NCBI GenBank assembly: GCA_004369085.1
Contig: ML210456.1
Span: 2,797-22,879 of the forward strand
Origin: Coprinopsis marcescibilis
Lineage: Eukaryota > Basidiomycota > Agaricomycetes > Agaricales > Psathyrellaceae
Reading direction: 5' to 3'
DNA length: 20,083 nt
Under the pieces are notes generated by a model. The model searched no databases. It saw only the letters and a list, made by a program, of their open reading frames with translations, and had not been told where the DNA came from. Of this stretch, positions 9,349 through 18,698 are shown piece by piece. How positions within the stretch are numbered: the first letter of the stretch is position 1; the number at the start of each line of letters is the position of its first letter. A program made the translations under genes and the position numbers.

Positions 9349-9984
9349 GTCAAGTTTTTCAAGATCACCTCTCCCACACTGGACCCTCGTCACTCTGCCT
9401 TCCAACTCTGCTAATGCAGGTTGCATCCCAGCCTCTCAACACCTCAACACTCGTTATAAATTTCAAACGTACATTAACAACATCTGCCTTCGATTCTTGG
9501 CGTTTCAAAACTCGCCTGATACCATTTGTTTCCGACTACGAGTACCACCACGGCTTTCGCCCTCACGCTTGCTGCTAAAGTTGACATGGCCCTTTCTGGA
9601 GTTGCAGCCACTTATTTGTATCTAACCGTTCCCTACTACAGTCTCACCCCCGTTCGCGATTTCCTGAACAGTCCTACTGTATGTAGTGATCTGATATACC
9701 GTATTGTACCACATGTTGATAAATCTAATATTCGTTTCCTGCACATTTGGACCACGTTGTGGCTTGACACCCAAGGAAGTACAGGAAAGTTGGTGAAGTC
9801 CGACTTGGATGCGCTCTGCTTTCAATTATGAATGTTGTGATAATTGCCGGTGCGGGAACAAATGCATCGAATTTACAAGTGGCATTATCCTCGTCGTACA
9901 TAAACTACAAAGTTCCAAAGCATCAATGCGACTACAATGATAATTTCTAATGTCTGTGTGATATTCTATGATGTCCTTGTAGCA
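9349..9984. other. Convergent intergenic region
   Basis: It lies between the 3' ends of the plus-strand 8033 gene and the minus-strand 9985 gene. Open frames of up to about 105 codons exist on the plus strand but read as low-information, pyrimidine-driven sequence without splice coherence. I see no RNA gene or repeat. Confidence 0.4.
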
Positions 9985-10909
9985 CTATATATCATAGTAG
10001 TGCTCCAGCCATTGTGAAAAGCCCCCGATTTTTACCTCCTCTCGTCGGTATCGAGCCCCGAATTCCTTCTCGAATTGTTCATCGTCCATTTGGTCAACCC
10101 AATGGCATCCTTCTTCGCCATCAGACAATCTGGCATAGTCATCCGATTGGCGTTTGGCTGAGTCTTCCGTCGTCTTGTGGACCAAGGCAACTTGAGCTGC
10201 TGCGTTCAAAGTCAGCCGCGTCAACCACCACCCTGTTCAGGTCCGAGTCTGGTACTATTATGACTGCCATGTCCTCTGCTGTCCCATCCTCGTCTTCACT
10301 TACTAGTTCGGTCACGGTGATATGATTACTGTCTGGTGCACCACTCAAGTCGGCAATAGTTCCATCAGCACCATCGTCGCCAACTTGGATATCAGAATCT
10401 TCGCCATCAGAATTGTCATCATCCTCCAGACACTCTGTCGAAACGAACTGTCTCAACTCATTACATGCCCCGCGTAATTTGCCAACACTATCAGAGAAAC
10501 TCCAAACCAGACCTTCCAGCTTTAGCAGTGCCTTATTGATCTTCTTGTCATGCTTCTTTTTCCACCATTGATATTCTTCACAACTTGCCTGAGTGGCAGC
10601 GGCAAGTCTTTCTTCTTCAAGTTGGTTAGGGCAAGGAGGACTCTGATGCTGACGGAAAAGTTGGACAGTCTTGCGCTTGGGGTAAGGTCTCACACCTAGT
10701 CCATCTCTAATTAGGGTGACCCATAGTCCTAGAAGCTAGTAGTACTTACGATTGAGACCTTTCAGCTTTGAGAGGTCACACCCAGTACTGCCGATTGGTG
10801 GAACATTTTCTGTGCCAGAGTGGCTGAGTGGAGCCTTTCTTCGAGAAGGGAGGAGGTTTGTACTAAGGGGCTGAACAAGACTCAAAAGAGGTGGGATGCT
10901 GGTGGACAT
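9985..10909 (-). CDS. Hypothetical acidic protein, three exons
   Basis: Read on the minus strand, the exons are 10909-10750, 10695-10232 and 10173-9985. Intron 1 (10749-10696, 54 bp) has a perfect GTAAGT donor and is phase 1. Intron 2 (10231-10174, 58 bp, GTGGTG donor, CTGAC branch-like site, CACAAG acceptor) is inferred from a frame change and is less sure; without it the frame ends at 10139. The joined product is 270 residues. A basic, disordered N-terminus with Pro/Ser (NLLPSRRKAPLSHS) leads into a helical basic region (EEYQWWKKKHDKKINKALLK, then LEGLVWSFSDSVGKLRG), a long acidic segment (TECLEDDDNSDGEDSDIQVG and later ELVSEDEDGTAEDM), and a C-terminal block (GCHWVDQMDDEQFEKEFGAR, GGFSQWLEHYYD). 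A basic helix next to acidic stretches suggests a nuclear or chromatin-associated protein, but no family is recognised. A CCAAT/TATA pair lies about 145 bp upstream of the ATG. Confidence 0.65.
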
Positions 10910-11052
10910 GGATGCTCAGGATCGAGTACTGGTACTATATTGCGATCTTTGCCGTAACAATTGACGATGTTAGCACTTAGTTGAAGAAGCAGGAAGAATC
11001 GAAAGGGCTGATGGAACACGAACACTATGAGTTTCCACGATTCCAATCCCAT

Positions 11053-11075
11053 CCTTTTATAGGACAGAGGATTGG
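11053..11075 (-). promoter_or_regulatory. CCAAT and TATA boxes of the acidic-protein gene
   Basis: On the minus strand CCAAT (11075-11071) is followed 10 bp later by TATAAAAGG (11061-11053), about 145 bp before the ATG at 10909. The spacing and order fit a focused RNA polymerase II core promoter. Confidence 0.5.
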
Positions 11076-11600
11076 ATGCAGGGACACACTGGGACTTCAT
11101 AGTACTATCATAGGACTAGGCGCTGCAACAAGTTGAATCAGTGGTTGACATCATCATAGCCCCGCACATGGCGCAGCCGACCAATGATCATTCTTCCTGA
11201 TCGATGACCCGGCGCTGTGGCGGTTCTGTATGTTCACGGTTCCGTGGCTATGTCACAGCCTGAAACTTGAACAACGACCATCGTTTCAACACAGCGCACG
11301 ATCACCCCGAGCTAACCCTCAAAATTATCATGTCCTCTTGCGTCCCTCTACCTACTGTCTTTGGTGGTTTGAAGAATGCTACGTGTGAATTGTGGATAAC
11401 CAACTTAATGTAGAAAGCCATGGAGCGCAGCTAATGCTCAGGCAGACAGGAGGCCAATGTATACGACTTGGGAGGACATATTTACCTGGTAGTAGAATGT
11501 AGTTTAAGAGTTGCTAGATAGCTTAGCAGGTGGTAGTTAAGAGGCAAGAGAGATGATTCATATAGGGCTAAACTACAGCCCTTATATACCTATTCTACAA

Positions 11601-11660
11601 GTGTATTAGTAAGCAAGTTACACACTACATGTGTATTAGTAAGCAAGTTACACACTACAT
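11601..11660. repeat. Perfect 30-bp tandem duplication
   Basis: The unit starting GTGTATTAGTAAGCAAG and ending CACACTACAT occurs twice without mismatch (11601-11630 and 11631-11660). It lies just upstream of the LTR TATA box on the minus strand, where LTR enhancers often carry tandem repeats. Confidence 0.9.
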
Positions 11661-11712
11661 GTGATAAGTAAATATATAAATAGACATTGCTAGAATGTTC
11701 CAGCATAGTCTA

Positions 11713-11823
11713 GACTCATGTATGAGTCGGTATGAGTAATAATGACGCAAGTGGATGCGTCATGGTTTGTAATCTTTAGTCATGTATATGACATCAGCAT
11801 ATTCACTTAGTCACGTATCTGAC
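11713..11823. promoter_or_regulatory. Cluster of four dyad-symmetric sites in the LTR U3
   Basis: Four palindromes follow one another: GACTCAT-GT-ATGAGTC (11713-11728), TGACGCA-6 nt-TGCGTCA (11743-11762), GTCAT-GTAT-ATGAC (11779-11792) and GTCA-6 nt-TGAC (11810-11823). All carry TGAC/GTCA or GACTCAT cores like those bound by fungal bZIP factors (CRE- and Gcn4-type sites). Binding is inference; the symmetry is seen directly. Confidence 0.6.
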
Positions 11824-12317
11824 ATAAGTGTAGTAGATCGTTCTAAGTTCAACACGTAAGGCAGGGGTAAAGGTAATCATTGGGCAGTCTTCCCCAAGCC
11901 CTTTTCCACTAGTACCAAACGCCAACGCGTTTAAGGTATTTTTGTCCTACTACGTTTCACGCACAGCTCAGACCTACTAGTCATATCTTTTGTTTAGCTG
12001 TGCCTCCATTGTATGTCTGTACACTGGGTATTGTCAACAGAACACCGCTCTTTTTAAGTTAGTATATCTCATGAACCTGTATGTCACATTTTGGTACCCT
12101 CTCCGATTCACCTTGCTAAACGTCACACCAATCTTCAAAGTCTGAAATCCACCGAGAACCATGCGCTACACGTGCCTCTGCGGGAAAGGGTTCTCCATCC
12201 TACCCTCTTTGACTAGGCATCAGAATCAATGTGCAAAGCACTCTTGGGTATCGAAGCAGACGTATGCTCAAGCTCGCGCTCTCTTCGAAAGTCTCAAGAA
12301 ACAGTCCTCCAATGCTT

Positions 12318-12370
12318 CCTTCTCCTCCTCCTCCTCCTCCAACGCTTCTTCCTCCTCCTCCAACTCCTCC
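12318..12370. repeat. TCC-rich trinucleotide repeat encoding a Ser tract
   Basis: Imperfect (TCC)n tracts encode runs of Ser broken by Asn and Ala at about residues 53-70 of the transposase, between the zinc finger and the conserved body. This is a typical slippage-prone linker. Confidence 0.8.
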
Positions 12371-15043
12371 ACTGTGCTAATCACTGGGAACCACTCCTCT
12401 GATGCTTGCTCCTCCAGCAGCTCTTTCCCTACTGTGGCCACTGCCGGCAATGCCTCAAATACATTACCCGTTTCCTTTATGCCAGCCACTACCAACCGGT
12501 CCTCGAGTAACTTGGACTCCATTACCGAAAGTTCCCTTGACCAGATGAATCCAGCTTTTGAAGGTGTGCTTTCTATAGCCCTTGATAATCTGACGCAACT
12601 AATTTCTATCTGAAGACACTACCCAAAGCAATGCCATGTGCACTCCCCACTCTCACCTTGCAAAGCTCGACTTCCAGACAGATGGTTGCCTGACATCCCC
12701 AAACAACTTCGGCATCAGCAAGTGCTACTTCTCTCAGAAGCCCCCAACCCACAACCCAGATCTTCACATTCGACTAGCCGATCTATACGACTCTCGTCAC
12801 CATTTGGGATACATCCTGGAGGAAGTATCCCCCTCTGACATTGAGGATCCTACTACAGATCCCCTACAATCTCCTTCCACCACCAGTACAACTGACGCTG
12901 CATGTAGCTCCCTCTCCCACACTCCAATCGCACCACACTCCTCCAATCCCAAGGACATTCAACGCGACTTTGATCCTTTCCCAAATGAATCTGTATTCCA
13001 GCTCAACGAGTGGTTCTGGGGACAAGTCACTCAAAAATCAGTCAAGGACTTCCAGAACCTACTCGCTATTCTTACTGGGGATGGATTCTCGCTAAAGCAC
13101 CTCTTCGAAGTTAACTGGACGAAATTGAATCGCATTCTCGGCTCGAACAAGGAGGACATAACAGAGCAGGAGGGAGAGTTGATTGACGATGATGGTTGGA
13201 GGAAACAGCAGATATCCTTAAGGGTTCCTTTTAACAAATCAATGAAGCACTCCGGCACAGAGAAGTTCGAAGTCAGCACGCTTCACTACCACAGCATTGT
13301 TGAGGTTGTCAAAGAGAAGCTTCGAAACCAACAGGATTCTCGCTTCTTCCACTATGCACCGCACGAGTCACTCTGGCAATCTTCAGATCAATCTCCAAAA
13401 ACCCGCATTTACTCCAAACTCTACAACTCAAATGCGTTCATTCGGGCACACAAAGAGGTTCACGATCCGGCGAAGAACCCCCAATGTTCCCTCCCTCGGG
13501 TCATCGTTGGCTTAATGTTTTGGTTGGATCAGACCCACCTGACATCCTTTGGAGGGTCGAAGGTGTGGCCATTGTACATGTGTTTCGCCAATGAATCAAA
13601 ATACCGGCCCTGCAAGCCAAATTCTGATCTCTGTCACCAAGTTGCCCACTTTGAGACAGTATGTTCGGCGCAATACTCCTTGTTCACTGCACACTCAACC
13701 CCCCCACCAGCTTCCCGATCACATCAAAGACTTCATCACTAAAAGAACAGAGGGCAAGGTTCAGGATAAACATCTATCTTTTCTCAATCGTGAAGTGTTC
13801 CATGAACAGTGGTCGATTCTGCTCGACGAAGAACTAAAGGATGCGATCGAGAATGGCATTGTTTTAATGTGTCATGATGGTGTCTTGAGGTGCTTCTACA
13901 TCAGGATTTTTACATACTCGGCTGACTATCCAGAAAAGTAAGTTTTCCTTATTTCATCTGATAATGTAGACTCATTGAGTTTCATTAGGATTCTTCTTGC
14001 TGGCATCAAACAAGGGAACTGCCCTTGCCCCCAATGTTTGGTTTCTAAGGAAAATCTTCACAAGTTGGGCATGCCAGAAGACACAAAAACGCGGGAAACC
14101 CAGCTACGTACATACGATTCTGCGGTTGTATTGGTTGTGGAGGCTGCCAGGACTGCAATCTTTGAAAGGGGGGCTGCAGTCCAAGGTACCACAGTCGACG
14201 CATTCCTGAAGGATACTCACGGGGTTGTTGCGAATCAGGTACGTTACATTCGACATTGCAGGGCTGTCATTAATCATATCTTAAACAGAACACTTTCGGA
14301 GTCAAGTTGGCTTCTATAGGGTTTGACATTTGCTCAGTTCTTGTTGTCGATTTGCTGCATGAATTCGAGATTGGCGTCTGGAAATCCCTTTTCATTCATC
14401 TCATGCGACTTCTGAACGCGATTCAACGTGCCTCCCTTCTTGTCCACGAATTAGATAAAAGGTAGCCAATCCAAAAACATATTGTGCCCATCCTTCTCAC
14501 CCCGCACAACAGGTATCGTTTGGTTCCCATCTTCGGGCAAGCCATTCGTCGATTCTCCTCCAACACATCCTCTATGTCCAGGAAGGTGGCCAGAGATTAC
14601 GAAGATGTCCTTCAGGTAAAGGCTCGTTCTTGTCGATGTTTCAACTCCCTCTGACCTTGTCGTTGTGTTAGTGCTCCATCTTGGTGTTTCAGGACCTCTT
14701 TCCCCCAAGCGACCAGAATATCATGCTGAGGCTTTTATATCTCTGCTGCCAGTGGCACACACTGGCGAAACTGAGGTTGCACACGGACCACACCCTCCAC
14801 CTGCTTCAAGCCACAACAGTAGCCTTAGGGAACCAATTTCGCCTTTTCATCAACAAAACGTGTGAAGCATACAATACATATGAACTCCCAAAGGAGGCAG
14901 AGGCACGCCAATGTCGAACGAGAAAGGCAACTGAGAACGTGGTGTCTCATGAGCCTGGTGAGGAGCTCATGCTGGCTTCACCACCAGATGAAGAGCTTGT
15001 TGGCGGACAATCAAACATCATTGCGACTCCAGCCATTGCGAAT

Positions 15044-15370
15044 CCTAGTAGTCCTGGATTCAGAATCATCACAACAAATTACAAACAAGACCAGGTCCAA
15101 CCGCCCAAGCCAGATGCAACACCAGTCACTGCACAGATGCACAGGGATACTACGGGTCCTTATGATGTTGGCGGGACCCCATCCAACATGTCCTGGGCAG
15201 CGACACCAATACCCTTCCCGGCTTTGGGAGCCGGCTTCATTACCCAGGCTCCCTCATGCGCTGCCATCGTGAGTCCTCCCAGTCCCAGATTCAGAATCAT
15301 TGCCACAAATCACAGTCAAGACCTCGTCGAGCTGCCCAGAATAAATTCAACTCCAGTCACTGCACGAATG
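15044..15370 (+). repeat. Diverged 96-bp in-frame direct repeat in the Plavaka linker
   Basis: Segments 15044-15139 and 15275-15370, both 96 bp and 231 bp apart (a multiple of three), encode similar peptides: SPGFRIITTNYKQD..TPVTAQM and SPRFRIIATNHSQD..TPVTARM. The copies have diverged in DNA but keep the frame, which points to an old duplication in the variable linker of the transposase. Confidence 0.75.
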
Positions 15371-15550
15371 TCAATGATTCCTGACAACGTCAATGGGGTC
15401 CCCAACTTCTAGGGAGTACTACCCTCGAAGTCCCGTGTGGAACGATACCAGGAACAGTCAATACGGATCAGGTGAATAGGAACGGCGACCTGCTGCGCCC
15501 CTACACAACAGCTATGGTGCAGGTCACTTAAAGGCCGCTACTTTGGAACA

Positions 15551-16070
15551 ATGGCCAAATTGGCCAGGGAAAAAATTCAATTTTTAATCAATTTTTTTGC
15601 TGATTTTTGACCATCAAACACGCATTTTGGAACGCGATTTCAACGTTTTCGCAAGGTTTTCAGCCTGTGACAGGCTAGATTATGTATTCTCTGCATCTTC
15701 GTTCCAAAGTTTCACTGTGAACTCAATTTTGTTGAGTACTTCTGGGGTCAGTAAAGAGATATCTTCGTGAAAGTTGTGATTATACCTTTTCAGGCCTCCA
15801 GAACAACGGAGGTGGCAATGGCCTCTGTGCCAACAGAAACAATTCGGGAGCGGGAGAACCGGACCAAGCGATGGATTGATGCTTACAGGAAAGGGCTCAA
15901 TGCTCACGAGGCACGGGCAGAGGTTCTAAAGTTCAGTTCGTGGCGGTATGCATCTCATCGGAGGGTGTCTGAGCAGGTAATAGGGGTGTGACATTACTAT
16001 ATATAGATTATCTATAGATTAGATAAGGTTATCTTTATCTGATGGCCAAATCGGTGAGGGGCAAAAATTC
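15551..16070 (+). repeat. Subterminal direct repeat inside the TIR element
   Basis: ATGGCCAAATTGGCCAGGG followed by AAAAAATTC at 15551-15578 recurs in direct orientation at 16042-16070 as ATGGCCAAATCGGTGAGGGG and CAAAAATTC. The first copy contains the palindrome GGCCAAATTGGCC. This may be a transposase-binding repeat or a nested fragment of a related element. Confidence 0.6.
15794..15976 (+). other. Exon-like segment carried by the TIR element
   Basis: A 183-bp segment, exactly 61 codons, is bounded by an acceptor-like TTTTCAG and a donor-like CAG|GTAATA. The peptide looks like real protein (ETIRERENRTKRWIDAYRKG, then HEARAEVLKFSSWRYASHRR), basic and helical, with no stop. It is not part of the Plavaka frame. 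I infer a host exon captured by the element. On the other strand, 15680-15780 also reads protein-like (FHEDISLLTPEVLNKIEFTV), so more than one fragment may have been taken. The donor gene is not in this window. Confidence 0.5.
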
Positions 16071-16102
16071 TGCTCCTTCATTTTTGAGAATTTTGACAAA
16101 CC

Positions 16103-16152
16103 GTCTAACAGAAGTGTGCGCCCGGCCAATTCCTTCATTTCTGTTAGACGAA
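16103..16152. repeat. Hairpin in the right subterminal part of the TIR element
   Basis: GTCTAACAGAAGTG (16103-16116) pairs with CATTTCTGTTAGAC (16136-16149) at 13 of 14 positions, with a loop of about 19 nt. It lies about 80 bp inside the right end. Confidence 0.7.
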
Positions 16153-17871
16153 TAAGGGATTTGGTTTTTTCCCACGTCCCCATCACGCTTGGTTCCAAAG
16201 TAGCGGTCTCTAAGTGACCTGCACCATAGGGATCTGGAGCCAACAGGAATCCCACCGACCCATGATACACCTTCTCTTCAGCTACCTCCTTCCAACAAAT
16301 CGCAGAAACCTCCCCCGAAGCGAAAAGCTCCCACAAAAACATTCGCGGGTCGCCGCCAGAAGAAGATGAACATCTGCATGTATAAGTTTCATGCCCTAGG
16401 GGACTATGTACGCACAATCAAAGAATTTGGTCCCTGTGACTCCTATTTGACAGAACTGGTGAGTGAGCCATCTTTAGGATTCGTCACTTGCGCATTGAAC
16501 TGACTTTATTGCAAGGGCAAGCTTATGCATCAAAGGCCAAAGGCTTGGTATTGCAGAACTAACCGACGACAAGTCCCAATGCAGCTCTTGCGTATTGAGA
16601 GGCAAAGGGCACAGCTTCTTAAACTCCGGCATAGAGTCATGCTAAAAGATTGCAATAAGGCATACGAGCTCGAGGTGCAACGACAAGTAGCTCAAGATCC
16701 CAATCCAGGCTTCTTTATTGGGATGTCACATAAATGTCCTCTATCCCTGAGGGACTTTGCAGACAATGGCATTAATAAAGATGATCCTGCATGCGATGTA
16801 AGTCCATCTCTCCTTTGACGGTTCATGCCGGACTTAACTTGATTTACTAGGGCTTTGTTTTGAAGCTTAGGACCTATCTGCACGACCACCTTCCAGCGGC
16901 GGTATTTGAATACATTTCTTCTGAATATCCAGGCCATCACGTTCCTGTCACATACCCGAAGGATTGGTCCTATGTGTGTATCGACAAGGATCTGTTGTTT
17001 TCTTATAGGATTATGAGAGTCAAATACAAAACATATGACATGCAAATAGAGGAGGATGTCATCCACATCGACACAGACAACTCCAACATCATGGTCTTCA
17101 ATCCCAATTTCCTGGAGAGACCAACTCAGGGTCATCACCCGTACCTATATGCCAAGGTTCTGAAAATACTCCAGGTCAACATGGACACCAAGGCTTTGTT
17201 TGGACATCTCCCCACTCAGCACAGCAAAGACAAACCCAAACCTCTCCGTATCCCAATTTTGTGGGTACGGTGGTACTCTCAGATTCCTTCCAGCAACGAA
17301 TACTGCCTTCCAGCCCTCAAATTTGAACCACTCACACATTGAGACTCAACCGGCTTCATCAATCCAAAAGACGTGGTTAGAGCCTGTCACATTATCCCTA
17401 GATTCTCGCAGGGCCAACACTATGATCGGATGACTGGTGGATCATCAACTTTGGCAAACGATTTGGAGGATTGGCTGTCATACTCAGTGAATCGGTAGGT
17501 CCATGCCTTTGGGATTTCCAGCTGTAATAACTTTTCTCCTATAAGGTTTGCTGATCGTGACATGTTCATGAGGTACGAATGTGGTCATGCAGCCAGACAC
17601 GTATATCCTGGCCTAGACACCTCAATTCTGACCTCATTGTCAACACCCTCTCGATGTCTGCTCCAGGACGGGGAAGAAGTTCACCTGGAGGCCAGTCTTT
17701 CCTTAGAGGATGACATATCTGACTCTGAGTCAGATGGTGGTTGTGGTGTTACCGCGGATGATGAAGACATGGACATTGATGAGTGTAGCCTAGAAATGTA
17801 TGGGATAGAATGACCTAAGAACTTGTACTAATAATCTTCAATTGATCACCCAAGCTCACCACTTGCGCAGA

Positions 17872-18112
17872 ATGTCCAATACTAATACTTCTGCTCGTTT
17901 TCATACCAGGTAGACGGACCAGTAAGTTGGGCGTAACCTCTGCTCTGTGCCTCCTTTTCATCCCAATAACCTCATTCCTGGTCGCTTACAACTGCAGAAT
18001 GCCATCCTCTCACTCTTCTATACATAACATCGAGGCCCCAGTTCCTCCCAGTCCGGTTCTCCCAACACCGCAGACTGCGCACACTCCTTCACCATGCGCG
18101 AAGAAGGTTTAA
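17872..18112 (+). CDS. Possible very small spliced Pro/Ser-rich ORF
   Basis: An ATG at 17872 (MSNTNTSARFHT) can be joined over an 88-bp intron (17910-17997, acceptor CTGCAG) in phase to a Pro/Ser/Thr-rich exon (SSHSSIHNIEAPVPPSPVLP) ending at TAA 18110-18112, 50 residues in total. A second donor, GTAAGT at 17922, lies inside the intron. This may be the 5' part of the gene at 18699-19089 or transcribed flank of the transposon. No family is recognised. Confidence 0.25.
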
Positions 18113-18698
18113 GTTCGGGTTCCTCCTTGAAGTCATATTGAGTACGCGGTCCATCAACTAACTACCGGGAGATAAGGAAGTACGCATTATAAACAGTTGT
18201 TCCTTAACTTAACCAGCAGTGCACCAGGGGCCTGTGAATGGTGTCAACCCGGGCGACCCAGCTTCTGATACACATCGGAGTGGTTCTCTTCAATGTTTAA
18301 ACATCCCGTTCTACACAACCTGCTTCACTCAAGGGTTGAGTGGGCCAAATTAGGGATTGCAATCTATATAATTGATGTAATTATTGCGGCGGCAGTTTGA
18401 ACCTTCACTATGATGATGATCGGCATAATGGCCGAGTTGTCCATTATGACTCCAATTGCTCCACATGAAATAATGTGGGTGATTATGTTTGATTGCGTTG
18501 GCTAAATTTATATATCATCCCATCCCCAAAACAGTGATGTGAGCAAGGCGTTGCGGCCGCAGAGAGCTTGGAGGCTCAATTACTCATGGGCGGACTTTTA
18601 AACCGCTGTTGGATTCAAGCCCACCCACCTTTCACTCCTTGACGCCGCCAAATGTGTTTCTGACCCACTACACATATTGGACATGCTCGTCTTTTCAT
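18113..18698. other. Intergenic or intronic stretch
   Basis: I see no coding frame of note. An A/T-rich part (18360-18520) and a NotI-type GCGGCCGC (18552-18559) are visible. The right end of the Plavaka element should lie here or slightly earlier, but I found no terminal repeat. Confidence 0.4.

Larger units (their letters stand above)
11487..11854 (-). mobile_element. Probable LTR of an LTR retrotransposon (solo or truncated)
   Basis: Read on the minus strand, this 368-bp stretch starts TGTTGAAC and ends CTACTACCA, matching the TG...CA borders of LTRs. It contains a clear TATATAAG box (11588-11581), an A/T-rich U3 with repeated dyad sites upstream of it, and a short leader downstream. I see no gag or pol sequence and no 5-bp target-site duplication with these borders (flanks TTACG and GGTAA), so the exact end is uncertain. 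An alternative outer border is TGTGAATT at 11384. Superfamily (copia or gypsy) cannot be decided from the LTR alone. Confidence 0.45.
10910..12160. other. Promoter, LTR remnant and 5' flank of the Plavaka gene
   Basis: No coding gene is supported here. The stretch holds the TATA/CCAAT promoter of the 9985-10909 gene, about 300 bp of unassigned DNA (11110-11400), the probable LTR (11487-11854) and the 5' flank of the transposase gene (11855-12160). I could not find a terminal repeat for the Plavaka element in this flank. Confidence 0.45.
15515..16226. mobile_element. Non-autonomous TA-flanked inverted-repeat element
   Basis: A 712-bp insertion in the Plavaka gene. The ends are inverted repeats: 15512-15549 and the complement of 16192-16229 agree at 36 of 38 positions (CTATGGTGCAGGTCACTTA at the outer part). 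Both ends are bordered by TA (15513-15514 and 16227-16228), a Tc1/mariner-type target duplication. Removing the element with one TA rejoins the reading frame (GCT AGG GAT CTG), which confirms the borders. It encodes no transposase. The subterminal regions have a repeated motif (15551 and 16042) and a hairpin (16103-16152). The inside has an exon-like segment (15794-15976), so it may be a Pack-type element instead of a simple MITE. Its TIR does not match the Tc1 element at the left end of the window. Confidence 0.85.
12161..17813 (+). pseudogene. Plavaka-type (CMC) DNA transposase gene, interrupted
   Basis: Exons supported by phase: 12161-12563, 12616-13658, 13711-13937, 13989-14238, 14289-14461, 14513-14615, 14672 to about 15409, 15406-15514 plus 16229-16458, 16516-16797, 16851-17494 and 17546-17813. 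Introns are 50-57 bp. The N-terminus is a C2H2-like finger (CLCGKGFSILPSLTRH) followed by a Ser tract. Plavaka blocks then appear in the usual order: DPFPNESVFQLNEWFW; LDQTHLTSFGGSKVWPLYM with PLYMCFANESKYRPCKP; GIKQGNCPCPQCLVSKENL; DLLHEFEIGVWKSLFIHLMR; VPIFGQAIRRFS; KVARDYEDVLQCSILVFQDL; YKFHALGDYVRTIKEFGPCD; HQRPKAWYCRTNR; LWVRWYS; and NRFADRDMFMRYECGHAARH. An acidic tail closes it. The family is a cut-and-paste DNA transposase. This copy is inactive: a frame break near 15406-15412, a 712-bp insertion at 15515-16226 and an in-frame TGA at 17340-17342. The terminal inverted repeats of the Plavaka element were not identified. Confidence 0.9.

Noticed and set aside
11384..11854. Longer LTR from TGTGAATT to AACA in forward orientation
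   Set aside because: The TATA box and leader order fit the minus strand with an end near 11487; the longer version has no target duplication either. The border remains uncertain.
11855..12160. CACTAGTACC near 11908 as a CACTA-type terminus of the Plavaka element
   Set aside because: I found no matching inverted copy downstream of 17813 and no target-site duplication, so the start could be chance; it also resembles the local TACTAGTA word.
12268..12522. Minus-strand Glu-rich frame
   Set aside because: It is the antisense of the TCC/Ser tract in the transposase; the Glu runs are produced by the simple repeat.
16019..16417. Minus-strand frame of 132 codons
   Set aside because: It spans the border between the inserted TIR element and the Plavaka exon, so it cannot be an ancestral gene.
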